Assembly (NCBI GenBank): GCA_002347125.1
Contig: DDXG01000398.1
Span: 12,908-18,572 of the forward strand
DNA: 5,665 bases
Direction: 5' to 3'
Source: Phycisphaerales bacterium UBA2266
GTDB taxonomy: Bacteria > Planctomycetota > Phycisphaerae > Sedimentisphaerales > Anaerobacaceae
The notes under the pieces are model-generated. The model had not been told where the DNA came from and searched no databases. It saw only the letters and a list, made by a program, of their open reading frames with translations. Positions 1 through 5,077 of the stretch are shown in pieces (within the stretch, counting starts at the first letter, position 1; every line of letters starts with the position of its first letter). A program made the translations under genes and the position numbers.

Positions 1-69
1 GGCTTTGGGTTTTCATCTTTGAGTTTTCAGTTCTCCACGGGATGGTCCGCTCCCTCCCCAGAAAACGCC

Positions 70-97
70 TTGATTTGACCGACCACGCCGTTATACT
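70..97 (+). promoter_or_regulatory. Candidate sigma-70 promoter of the PfkB kinase gene
   Basis: A -35-like TTGATT (70-75) and a -10-like TATACT (92-97) are separated by 16 nt. The expected transcription start is near 104, only about 17 nt before the ATG at 121, so the purine-rich ribosome binding site (105-111) would sit almost at the 5' end of the mRNA. The -10 box matches five of six consensus bases and the -35 box four. The box overlaps an in-frame TTG at 97, which argues against that codon as the start. The assignment is by inspection only. Confidence 0.45.
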
Positions 98-120
98 TGG
101 CCCCGAAAGGATGGTCGACG

Positions 121-1095
121 ATGCACGCAAGCGCAGCTAAACCGAAGGTCGTGGTGGTCGGCGGCACGTACGTCGATATGGCGTTGCGGTGCGAGGAGAT
201 TCCGCAGGCCGGGCAGGTGGCGCCGGGCTCGGGCGTCAAGTACACCGTCAGCGGGCCGGGCCCGAATCAGGCGGCCGAGGCCGCCCTGTGCGGCTGCGAG
301 GTCAAACTCATCAGCAAGGTCGGCGGCGACTGCTTCGGCGAGGCCGCGACCAAGTACCTGGCGGCCCGGGATGTGGATACCGCGCTGGTCTTCGTCGCCG
401 AGGCCAAGTACACGGGCCTGGTCGTGACCCTGGTGAACGCCGCCGGCGAGAACGCCGTCTGCGAGTATGCGGGGGCCAACGCGGCGCTGATGCCGCAGGA
501 GATCGAGGAGGCCGAGGGGGCCATCGGCGATGCGGCCGTGTGCCTGATTCACGGGGGGCTGCCCCAGGAGACGATTGTCAAGGCGATCCGGTGTGCGGAG
601 GTGCACGGGACGAAGGTGATACTGAATCCGGCGCGGCCCATGTCGACAGGAGGGCAGGCCGAGGGGTATCCCGTGGAGTACTTCGGGGTGGATATTCTGA
701 TACCGAACCTGTATGAGGCGGCGGAGATCGCCGAGCAGGGGCCGGCGGTCAGCATACAGCATGTGAAGCTGCTGGGGACGGACCTGGTGGCGCGCGGGGC
801 GGCATGTGTGATCATCACGATGGGCCGGCGCGGGTGCATGGTGGTGGATCGCAACGGGACCGACCAGATCGCGGCGTTTTCCGTTGAGGTGGTGGACCAG
901 ACCGGCCGCGGCGATGCCTTCGCCGGGGCGCTGGCGGCATTCTGTGCCGTTGGCGGCGACGTGCGCGAGGCCGCCAAGTTCGCCTCCGCGGCCGGAGCCC
1001 TGGCATGCACCAAATACGGCGCGATGGAGTCCATGCCCAAAAAGGCCGAGATCATCGAACTGCTCCAGCGAGAAGACATGGGCTGGCTGAGGTAA
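121..1095 (+). CDS. PfkB-family sugar/nucleoside kinase, ribokinase-like
   Basis: This is a predicted cytoplasmic ATP-dependent kinase that phosphorylates a hydroxymethyl group of a sugar or nucleoside (ribokinase/PfkB superfamily). The product has 324 residues, close to the usual 300-330. Visible landmarks are an N-terminal strand ending in GGTYVD (14-19), the first PfkB signature region (SGPGPNQA 44-51 through VGGDCFGE 67-74), ILNPARP (167-173), the NxxE motif as NLYE (196-199), ITMGRRG (232-238), the anion-hole motif DQTGRGD (259-265) with D265 as the likely catalytic base, and a ribokinase-style C-terminal ATP-site segment ALACTKYGAMESMP (293-306). The ATG at 121 is chosen because GAAAGGA lies 9 nt upstream; an in-frame TTG at 97 overlaps the probable -10 box. 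Two motif positions are unusual: the Lys of ribokinase GGKGAN is Pro46, and the usual GAGD reads GRGD. The fold assignment is firm, but the substrate cannot be read from sequence and may not be ribose. Confidence 0.93.
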   Translation: MHASAAKPKVVVVGGTYVDMALRCEEIPQAGQVAPGSGVKYTVSGPGPNQAAEAALCGCEVKLISKVGGDCFGEAATKYLAARDVDTALVFVAEAKYTGLVVTLVNAAGENAVCEYAGANAALMPQEIEEAEGAIGDAAVCLIHGGLPQETIVKAIRCAEVHGTKVILNPARPMSTGGQAEGYPVEYFGVDILIPNLYEAAEIAEQGPAVSIQHVKLLGTDLVARGAACVIITMGRRGCMVVDRNGTDQIAAFSVEVVDQTGRGDAFAGALAAFCAVGGDVREAAKFASAAGALACTKYGAMESMPKKAEIIELLQREDMGWLR

Positions 1096-1158
1096 GGGCT
1101 GCGCCACAGTTCTTCCGCCGGTGTTTCGGGAGTGTGTTGAACAGCAATTGCTTCGGTG

Positions 1159-1461
1159 TCATTTCCGATGTCCGGGGCTGCTACGCCGTCTTGCGGGGGA
1201 TTTCCTGGTACGAGAATTCCCAGAGATCTTCTCGTACAGGCGTTCGGGGGCTATATCGGCGCCGTTGGGCCACGCGATGGTTCCGCCCTCGATGGCGGCC
1301 CGGCGGAAGAAAGCCGGGTCGGAGAGGGGCTCGAATATGGGGCCTCTGTCCAGGTACTCGGACAAGTCGATATCACCTTCAAGGTCGTTATCAAAGACCA
1401 CATGGTACGTGTGGCCCGAAACGTATCTTATACTCGCAACTTCGTTCATGTCCCATCCCAT
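1159..1461 (-). CDS. DUF2442 domain-containing protein
   Basis: The 100-residue product matches the small DUF2442 family. It has an N-terminal MGWDMNEV (1-8), a beta-rich segment ending VVFDNDLEGDIDL (21-33), a central PIFEPLSDPAFF (41-52) and the hallmark TIAWPNGADIAPERLY (61-76). The biochemical role is unknown. From general knowledge of the family, such genes often sit beside DUF4160 genes and are suspected parts of toxin-antitoxin-like pairs. The ATG at 1461 is preferred because a GGAG (1474-1471) lies 9 nt upstream and MxWD is a typical family N-terminus; a GTG at 1464 and an ATG at 1449 are alternatives. The last 20 residues (81-100) contain eight Lys/Arg and run past the normal domain end, so the ancestral stop may have been lost. 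The gene converges on the kinase gene with 63 nt between stops, and no intrinsic terminator is visible there. It may be read through from the DUF6807 gene. Confidence 0.85.
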   Translation of the reverse strand: MGWDMNEVASIRYVSGHTYHVVFDNDLEGDIDLSEYLDRGPIFEPLSDPAFFRRAAIEGGTIAWPNGADIAPERLYEKISGNSRTRKSPARRRSSPGHRK

Positions 1462-1467
1462 CACGTG

Positions 1468-1545
1468 CTACTCCAGTGGGGTTATTCCATACATACGACG
1501 CACGACCTCTTTCAGGTTGGTCTCGACGGGCCTATTTCGCGGCAT
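1468..1545 (-). CDS. Possible 25-codon small ORF, in frame with DUF2442
   Basis: The ATG (1545-1543) lies inside the last codons of the DUF6807 gene in another frame, giving a 14-nt overlap. The ORF ends at a TAG (1470-1468) just before the DUF2442 start. The peptide is MPRNRPVETNLK followed by EVVRRMYGITPLE. It is in the same frame as DUF2442, separated only by the TAG and one or two codons, and the DUF2442 ribosome binding site overlaps its last sense codon. It could be a leader peptide giving translational coupling, the broken 3' end of an older gene, or chance. The ending ITPLE faintly recalls the C-terminus of DUF4160 proteins, the usual partner of DUF2442, but this is only a resemblance. 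No good Shine-Dalgarno site precedes its ATG. Confidence 0.22.
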   Translation of the reverse strand: MPRNRPVETNLKEVVRRMYGITPLE

Positions 1546-2548
1546 CGGCGTATTTCTGGAATTCGGCTTGGAGTTGTTCGGGCGTTCTTGGACCGTCGTA
1601 GCAGATGACGCGGAACTTGAACGGGGCCTTCTGGCCCTTGGTCAGGGTCAGGGCGAAGGCGGTGGGATTCTCGACCTTTTTGGATTTCTCGAAGGCGAGC
1701 TGGCCCAGCGGGTTGGCGGAGAAGGCCCCATAGCCGCGGGCGTGCCAGAACGTCGGGTAATTGGTGCTCGCCGGATGGTTCAAAATAGCGATTCCGACAG
1801 TCTTATTATCGCGCTGGCCCTCGATGCGGACCCACTTGGCGCGCTTACCCCAGACGCCGGATTCCTTCTGGTCGCCGTTGGAGCTGAGGTAGCTGCCCGT
1901 GCCGGGCGTGTACTGGGCCTCCGTGCTCTCGGTCAGCCACTGGGCCAGCCGGATGGCGAACATGCCCTCCTTCGTATCGCCGAACCCGACCTTGTCGGCC
2001 ACGGCCTGCAGTTCAATATCGACGTCGACGATGTGCTGATCGCCACCGGGCATGAACGTGGTCACGCGACTCTCGCGCGGCAACGGCTCATCCGAGTTGC
2101 CGACCCATATCGCGGTCGTCAGCAGTTGTGGGTTGCCGTTGGGGTCGTTCTGCGTGGCGACGGTGGCGTGCCGGATGGCGGGAAGCTTGTTCTTGCTGTT
2201 GTTCCAGAAGTTGCTGCCGTTGATCTCGTCGTAGGTGAAGAACAGACCGATATGGTGTGGATGGTCGGTCTTCTCGCCCTCGACCTTCTCGAACGGCCAG
2301 CCCCGCGTCAGAACGGTCCCCGACGGCGTGCTCAGCGGATACAGCACCGGCTTGGTCAGCAGCACACCCTCGGCCGCCAGGGGCCTGGCGGGGTCCACGG
2401 CGTAGATGTAGTTGGTGAGGACCTTGCCGTCCAGCTTCACCTCAACACGCCCGGGCGACTCGACGAAGGTGATCTTCGGCGCAGCGCAGGCAGGGGTCGA
2501 CAAAGCAATCGCGATGGCGGTCACGGTGGTGAGAATTCGGGTAGTCAC
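1532..2548 (-). CDS. Secreted DUF6807 (PmoA-like) family protein
   Basis: The 338-residue product starts with a Sec-type signal peptide (residues about 1-23, hydrophobic TTVTAIAIAL core, likely cleavage near ACA-APK), so it should act in the periplasm or outside the cell. The mature part shows DUF6807 landmarks: DHPHHIGLFFTYDEING (95-111), a GFGDTKEGMFAIR segment (188-200) and HPASTNYPTFWHARGYG followed by AFSANPLG (258-282). Databases often label this family 'methane oxygenase PmoA', which is almost certainly a misnomer because there are no membrane spans beyond the signal. The true function is unknown; the His-rich DHPHH and WHAR motifs could form a ligand or metal site, which is inference. 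The start is a GTG at 2548 with AGGAG (2562-2558) 9 nt upstream. The longer frame from an ATG at 2614 would put 22 polar residues before the signal peptide and runs through repeat sequence, so it is rejected. The gene lies downstream of a secreted glycoside hydrolase, consistent with polysaccharide or glycoside use. Confidence 0.9.
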   Translation of the reverse strand: MTTRILTTVTAIAIALSTPACAAPKITFVESPGRVEVKLDGKVLTNYIYAVDPARPLAAEGVLLTKPVLYPLSTPSGTVLTRGWPFEKVEGEKTDHPHHIGLFFTYDEINGSNFWNNSKNKLPAIRHATVATQNDPNGNPQLLTTAIWVGNSDEPLPRESRVTTFMPGGDQHIVDVDIELQAVADKVGFGDTKEGMFAIRLAQWLTESTEAQYTPGTGSYLSSNGDQKESGVWGKRAKWVRIEGQRDNKTVGIAILNHPASTNYPTFWHARGYGAFSANPLGQLAFEKSKKVENPTAFALTLTKGQKAPFKFRVICYDGPRTPEQLQAEFQKYADAAK

Positions 2549-2589
2549 GTGTGTTGTCTCCTGTGTATGAAAAGAGGTCTGTGTTCGGC

Positions 2590-2640
2590 TGTCATCCTGA
2601 ACCCACCTTGTCATCCTGAACCCCCCTTGTCATCCTGAAC
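2590..2640. repeat. 19-nt tandem repeat, nearly three units
   Basis: TGTCATCCTGAAC recurs at 2590, 2609 and 2628 with an exact 19-nt period. The first two units are TGTCATCCTGAACCC plus ACCT or CCCT, a single base difference. The third unit begins the same way and then continues into the inverted-repeat element starting at 2628. The array lies in the 5' region of the DUF6807 gene, and the first unit ends about 28 nt upstream of its ribosome binding site. The tandem units look like duplicated ends of the neighbouring element. Confidence 0.85.
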
Positions 2641-2717
2641 GAAGTGAAGGATCTGGCCCGCGAACGAGATTCATCTCCGATTTCGAAGCCGGATGCTTCG
2701 CTACGCTCAGCATGACA
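2628..2717. repeat. 90-bp imperfect inverted-repeat element (REP/MITE-like)
   Basis: The left arm (2628-2654) begins TGTCATCCTGAACGAAGTG and the right arm (2691-2717) ends CGCTCAGCATGACA. They match as inverted repeats at about 21 of 27 positions, with perfect 6-bp tips TGTCAT/ATGACA. A spacer of 36 nt separates them. The matched ends, the lack of coding potential and the position between two genes suggest a short dispersed palindromic element. The TGTCATCCTGA-CGAAG-GAAGGATC pattern resembles repeats I recall as common in environmental bacterial genomes, but copy number in this genome cannot be judged from one window. Confidence 0.65.
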
Positions 2718-2754
2718 AAGGTCTCTGGCATGGCAAGAAGTCGTAGGGTGTGTC

Positions 2755-2784
2755 CCGATCCCGATAGACGTGCATCGGGATCGG
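2755..2784. other. Perfect 11-bp hairpin 3' of the glycoside hydrolase gene
   Basis: CCGATCCCGAT (2755-2765) and ATCGGGATCGG (2774-2784) form a perfect 11-bp stem around the 8-nt loop AGACGTGC. GTGTG (2748-2752) and CACAC (2792-2796) could add an outer stem across an internal loop. The structure begins 26 nt past the stop of the - strand glycoside hydrolase gene. It could be a 3' mRNA-stabilising hairpin or a weak terminator. On the - strand no T-tract follows, so it is not a standard intrinsic terminator. Confidence 0.6.
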
Positions 2785-2810
2785 ATTCTTGCACACGCGG
2801 ATTCTGTTCA

Positions 2811-4046
2811 TTATCGTGTCGGCCTGATGAGCAGGTACTGCGGGCTCTGGGTCAGCGTGATCTTCGGGCCCGGCTCGGTCCACTGGATGCGGGTCCGTTG
2901 GCCCATAAGGTCGAACGGGGCGGACCGCCCGCCCGGAAGGGTCAGCGTGAATTCGTGGTCCACGCCCGTCGTCCACACCGCCAGGGCGAGGCGGCCGTCG
3001 CTCGTGAATTGAAGGATGAAATCATCGGCGCTGTCCGTCTCGATGCGCTTGTCGAACGTAAAGCCCGCCAGCATCGTGTTGAGCGTGCAGGCGGCGATGT
3101 AGGCGGGCTTGGGCATGAGGTCGTGCGTGACGGTCCCGAAGTTGTGCTCGCGTTCGGCGGGGTCCGTGCCGTCGTTCTTCCAGTCGTACCAGATGCTGAC
3201 GGGTATATTCTGCCAGAGGTTGGTCAGGTACTCGCGGGCGAGGTATTGGGCCTGGGTTTCGGGGGAGAGAGGTCTGCGGTCCCAGTTGACGTTGGAGTAG
3301 CCCCATTCGCCGGAGATGATGGGCACGCGGCGGTCGGGGCTGTACTGCTTGATGAGCTTCCGCAGCTTCTCATAGTCGGCCACGACGGTCTCGGGGTTCT
3401 GCGGCCGATACGGGTGGACGCTCACGGCGTCAAGCTGGGCGAGCAGCCCCCTCTTGAAGCACTCCTCAATCCACCCATGCGGCACGCCCGACGTCGCCGG
3501 GGCCACGACCACGCCCGATGGGTCCGCCTTGCGGATCAGCGGAATCGCCTCCATCGCCATCGCGCAGTAGTCCTCGACGTTCGGCTCCGGCGTCCAGAAC
3601 TGCTTGATATTCGGCTCGTTCCATATCTCCCACAGGATGCCCTTGCCCGCGTAGCGGCTCGCGGCCGCCTGGGCGAACGCGGCGTAGGCCCTGCGGCCTT
3701 CGGCTGTGCGGACCGACCGCTCGGACTCGTACAGGCGGTTGGAGTAGTCGATGATATAGAGGATGCGGATGCCGCGGCGGACGCAGCCGGCCGTCAGGGC
3801 GTCGTAGCCGGTCCGCTCAAAGTCGTAGACGCCCTTTTCCCGCTCGACCCCCTCCCACCCCAGGTCCATGCGGATGAACTTGAAGCCCGCCTCGGCAATC
3901 ATGTCCAGGTCCACCGGATCGCCGCGAAAGTGAATGTTCACCCCGAAGCCATCCGAGATGGTCAACCCCGGCAGGTCCGCCGCGACCGACCCGTCCATGC
4001 CCAGCACCGCCAGAAGTACCCCTGCAACCGCGAGAACCCATTTCAT
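2811..4046 (-). CDS. Secreted clan GH-A glycoside hydrolase (GH39/GH5-like)
   Basis: The 411-residue product has a Sec signal peptide (1-23, hydrophobic core VLAVAGVLLAVLG, likely cleavage after SVAA). A (beta/alpha)8 retaining hydrolase barrel follows. Visible landmarks are GFGVNIHF (33-40), FIRMDLGW (57-64), ILWEIWNEPN (137-146) with E144 as predicted acid/base, SVHPYRP (209-215) and PIISGEWGYS (242-251) with E247 as predicted nucleophile. The two glutamates and their spacing are typical of clan GH-A. After about residue 335 comes a small beta-sandwich-like tail, as in GH39 and related families. It probably cleaves beta-glycosidic bonds in a polysaccharide outside the cytoplasm, but substrate and exact family cannot be fixed by eye. 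The ATG at 4046 is chosen because GAAAGG (4059-4054) lies 7 nt upstream and it opens the signal peptide; the longer frame from 4085 adds 13 basic residues. A promoter-like pair lies at 4117-4089. The DUF6807 gene follows after 262 nt of repeat-bearing DNA and may be co-transcribed. Confidence 0.9.
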   Translation of the reverse strand: MKWVLAVAGVLLAVLGMDGSVAADLPGLTISDGFGVNIHFRGDPVDLDMIAEAGFKFIRMDLGWEGVEREKGVYDFERTGYDALTAGCVRRGIRILYIIDYSNRLYESERSVRTAEGRRAYAAFAQAAASRYAGKGILWEIWNEPNIKQFWTPEPNVEDYCAMAMEAIPLIRKADPSGVVVAPATSGVPHGWIEECFKRGLLAQLDAVSVHPYRPQNPETVVADYEKLRKLIKQYSPDRRVPIISGEWGYSNVNWDRRPLSPETQAQYLAREYLTNLWQNIPVSIWYDWKNDGTDPAEREHNFGTVTHDLMPKPAYIAACTLNTMLAGFTFDKRIETDSADDFILQFTSDGRLALAVWTTGVDHEFTLTLPGGRSAPFDLMGQRTRIQWTEPGPKITLTQSPQYLLIRPTR

Positions 4047-4088
4047 ATTCGTACCTTTCACAGCCCTGATGCGTCTTCGGAGCACCTC

Positions 4089-4117
4089 ATGCTACCCAAC
4101 CGCCCCGGCCCCGTCAA
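4089..4117 (-). promoter_or_regulatory. Candidate sigma-70 promoter of the glycoside hydrolase gene
   Basis: Read on the - strand, TTGACG (4117-4112) and TAGCAT (4094-4089) are separated by 17 nt. The expected start near 4082 gives a leader of about 36 nt before the ATG at 4046. The -35 box matches five of six consensus bases and the -10 box four. It indicates that the hydrolase can be expressed independently of the NYN gene upstream. Confidence 0.55.
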
Positions 4118-4176
4118 GCCCCCCGCAAGACCACCGGCGGATCGGGTGTCATTCCCGCGCAGGCAGCATCCAGGCC

Positions 4177-4204
4177 CCATCCCATGCCTCGCGGCAAGGG
4201 ATGG
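4177..4204. other. Long hairpin in the NYN-hydrolase gap
   Basis: CCATCCC (4177-4183) pairs with GGGATGG (4198-4204), and inside it TGCC (4185-4188) pairs with GGCA (4193-4196). One mismatch pair separates the two helices and the loop is 4 nt. As a - strand transcript the loop reads GCGA, a GNRA-type tetraloop, which favours an RNA rather than a purely DNA role. It lies between the NYN stop and the hydrolase promoter. No U-tract follows on the - strand. The rest of this 263-nt gap (4047-4309) holds the hydrolase ribosome binding site and promoter and a GTCATTCCCGCGCAGG stretch (4148-4163) that resembles a degenerate dispersed palindrome. Confidence 0.5.
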
Positions 4205-4302
4205 CATCCTGTTTGCAGCGGCGCGTATGTGTGATTATGGCGAGTGCGGATGGGAGGTCAAAGGGGACGGGGGGCGGGTATGGGAATCGCCGTAGCGTGG
4301 TT

Positions 4303-4322
4303 GCCGGAACTACCATTCCGGC
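4303..4322 (-). other. Hairpin enclosing the NYN stop codon
   Basis: A perfect 7-bp stem (GCCGGAA with TTCCGGC) surrounds a 6-nt loop TGGTAG that contains the last sense codon and the TAG stop of the NYN gene. No T-tract follows, so it is not an intrinsic terminator. It may protect the mRNA 3' end or be a by-product of GC-rich coding sequence. Confidence 0.4.
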
Positions 4323-4936
4323 GGTTTGTGAATCACGCCGCCTCGCCCATCCGGTACGGTAGCGGGGAATTGACAGACCTTTAGCAGTGCCTGGGGAAAT
4401 GTCCTATGTTTGTCGGCAGCGCTCCGCAACTCTACGGCCGCACCTCTGATGGGATGACGTGACGGGACATAGACATACAGTTTCTTCGCGGGCCACTGGG
4501 CTTTGATCATCTCAAGGGCAGGCACGAGATCTGAATCGCCACTGACAACGATGAACCTGTCGGCTCTATCGTGGTAGGCATCGTCCAGCAATTGAAGCGC
4601 GATGTTGACGTCGGTGCGTTTTTCTTCGGGGATATCGAAAACACGCGAGCCACGATATCCGCATGCAGCAACGCCACACTTGACCTGCTTGATCTTGAAC
4701 TTGCCCAGGATCACCTGAACAAGGGGTCTGGTCGCAAGGGCGCGAAGATAGACTTCTTGGCGGATCTGTCTCGGCCCGTCGACTGGGGCAGTGAAGTACC
4801 ATATCCGCTGGATGTCGTCGCCCGGGCGCAGTCTCGTGAAGCACCTCTCCATGTCCAACCACTTGTGCGGTGTGCCGCGCACGGCGCCATAATAGAAGTT
4901 GAACCCGTCCACATAGACAATCGCGCGTGGTTTCAT
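4310..4936 (-). CDS. NYN (PIN-like) domain predicted ribonuclease
   Basis: The 208-residue product is a single NYN domain (LabA/DUF88 type of the PIN-like nuclease superfamily), predicted to cut RNA using acidic residues that bind a divalent metal. The expected residues are in place: VDGFN (9-13) with D10 and N12, KRTDVNIALQLLDDA (107-120... ) with D109, and VVSGDSDLVPAL (130-141) with D134 and D136. Two cysteines, C87 and C92 (KCGVAACGYRG), lie in an insertion that some relatives also carry and that might bind a metal. No signal peptide or membrane segment is seen, so it should be cytoplasmic. The ATG at 4936 is chosen for the strong GGAGG (4946-4942) 5 nt upstream and because MKPRAIVYVDGFN is a typical start; the longer frame from 4978 runs through a terminator hairpin. 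The gene has its own strong promoter and a structured leader. The RNA substrate is unknown and could be the leader itself, which is inference. Confidence 0.92.
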   Translation of the reverse strand: MKPRAIVYVDGFNFYYGAVRGTPHKWLDMERCFTRLRPGDDIQRIWYFTAPVDGPRQIRQEVYLRALATRPLVQVILGKFKIKQVKCGVAACGYRGSRVFDIPEEKRTDVNIALQLLDDAYHDRADRFIVVSGDSDLVPALEMIKAQWPAKKLYVYVPSRHPIRGAAVELRSAADKHRTFPQALLKVCQFPATVPDGRGGVIHKPPEW

Positions 4937-4959
4937 GTGAACCTCCCTGAACCACAGTG

Positions 4960-4988
4960 AAAAAAAACAGGCAGCCATATAGGCTGCC
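4960..4988 (-). terminator. Intrinsic terminator or attenuator ahead of the NYN gene
   Basis: On the - strand a perfect 7-bp stem GGCAGCC-TATAT-GGCTGCC (4988-4970) is followed by TG and then eight T residues (4967-4960). This is a textbook rho-independent terminator shape. It lies downstream of the NYN promoter but 14 nt upstream of the NYN ribosome binding site (4946-4942), so it would end most transcripts before the gene unless bypassed. Confidence 0.75.
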
Positions 4989-5016
4989 CAACCCGCTTAA
5001 TGCGGGGGAGTCGTCT
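4960..5016 (-). ncRNA. Candidate ~57-nt small RNA or attenuated leader of the NYN gene
   Basis: From the predicted start near 5016 the transcript would be about 57 nt, with two consecutive hairpins. The first is CCCGC-ATTAA-GCGGG (5006-4992). The second is the terminator stem (4988-4970) followed by U8. A 5' CUCCC (5010-5006) is complementary to GGGAG (4947-4943) in the NYN ribosome binding site, so read-through mRNA could mask its own translation start. The region may produce a free small RNA, act as an attenuator, or both. I do not recognise a named RNA family. Confidence 0.42.
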
Positions 5017-5022
5017 ACTTAC

Positions 5023-5050
5023 AGTATACGACCGGCGAGCAGACAGTCAA
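5023..5050 (-). promoter_or_regulatory. Strong sigma-70-type promoter of the NYN leader
   Basis: Read on the - strand, TTGACT (5050-5045) and TATACT (5028-5023) are 16 nt apart, each matching five of six consensus bases. A run of seven T residues (5058-5052) immediately upstream could act as part of an UP-like element. The predicted start is near 5016. It is one of the best promoter matches in the window. Confidence 0.72.
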
Positions 5051-5077
5051 GAAAAAAACGCTGGGAATTCTGAGTTT

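Noticed and set aside
91..1107. 338-residue - strand open frame opposite the kinase
   Set aside because: The kinase motifs on the + strand are unmistakable; this frame is rich in Arg, His and Gly and shows no domain.
1096..1158. Bidirectional terminator between the convergent kinase and DUF2442 genes
   Set aside because: Only a short AGCAATTGCT palindrome is seen, with no stable GC stem followed by a T-tract in either direction.
1532..2548. Particulate methane monooxygenase subunit A
   Set aside because: The family label PmoA is misleading. This is a soluble secreted protein with DUF6807 motifs and no multiple membrane helices.
2549..2614. Upstream extension of the DUF6807 protein to the ATG at 2614
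   Set aside because: The extension encodes polar residues through the tandem repeat and would bury the signal peptide; the GTG at 2548 has a well-placed AGGAG.
1121..2638. 505-residue + strand open frame
   Set aside because: It lies antisense to DUF6807 and DUF2442, which have clear domain motifs. It has no recognisable domain or ribosome binding site and is a shadow of GC-rich coding sequence.
2590..2640. CRISPR array
   Set aside because: The 19-nt units are directly adjacent with no unique spacers, are too short and few, and no cas gene is present.
2712..4295. 527-residue + strand open frame
   Set aside because: It is antisense to the glycoside hydrolase, whose catalytic motifs are clear. 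The Arg/Ala/Val/Gly-rich translation is typical of a mirror frame and it runs through intergenic repeats.
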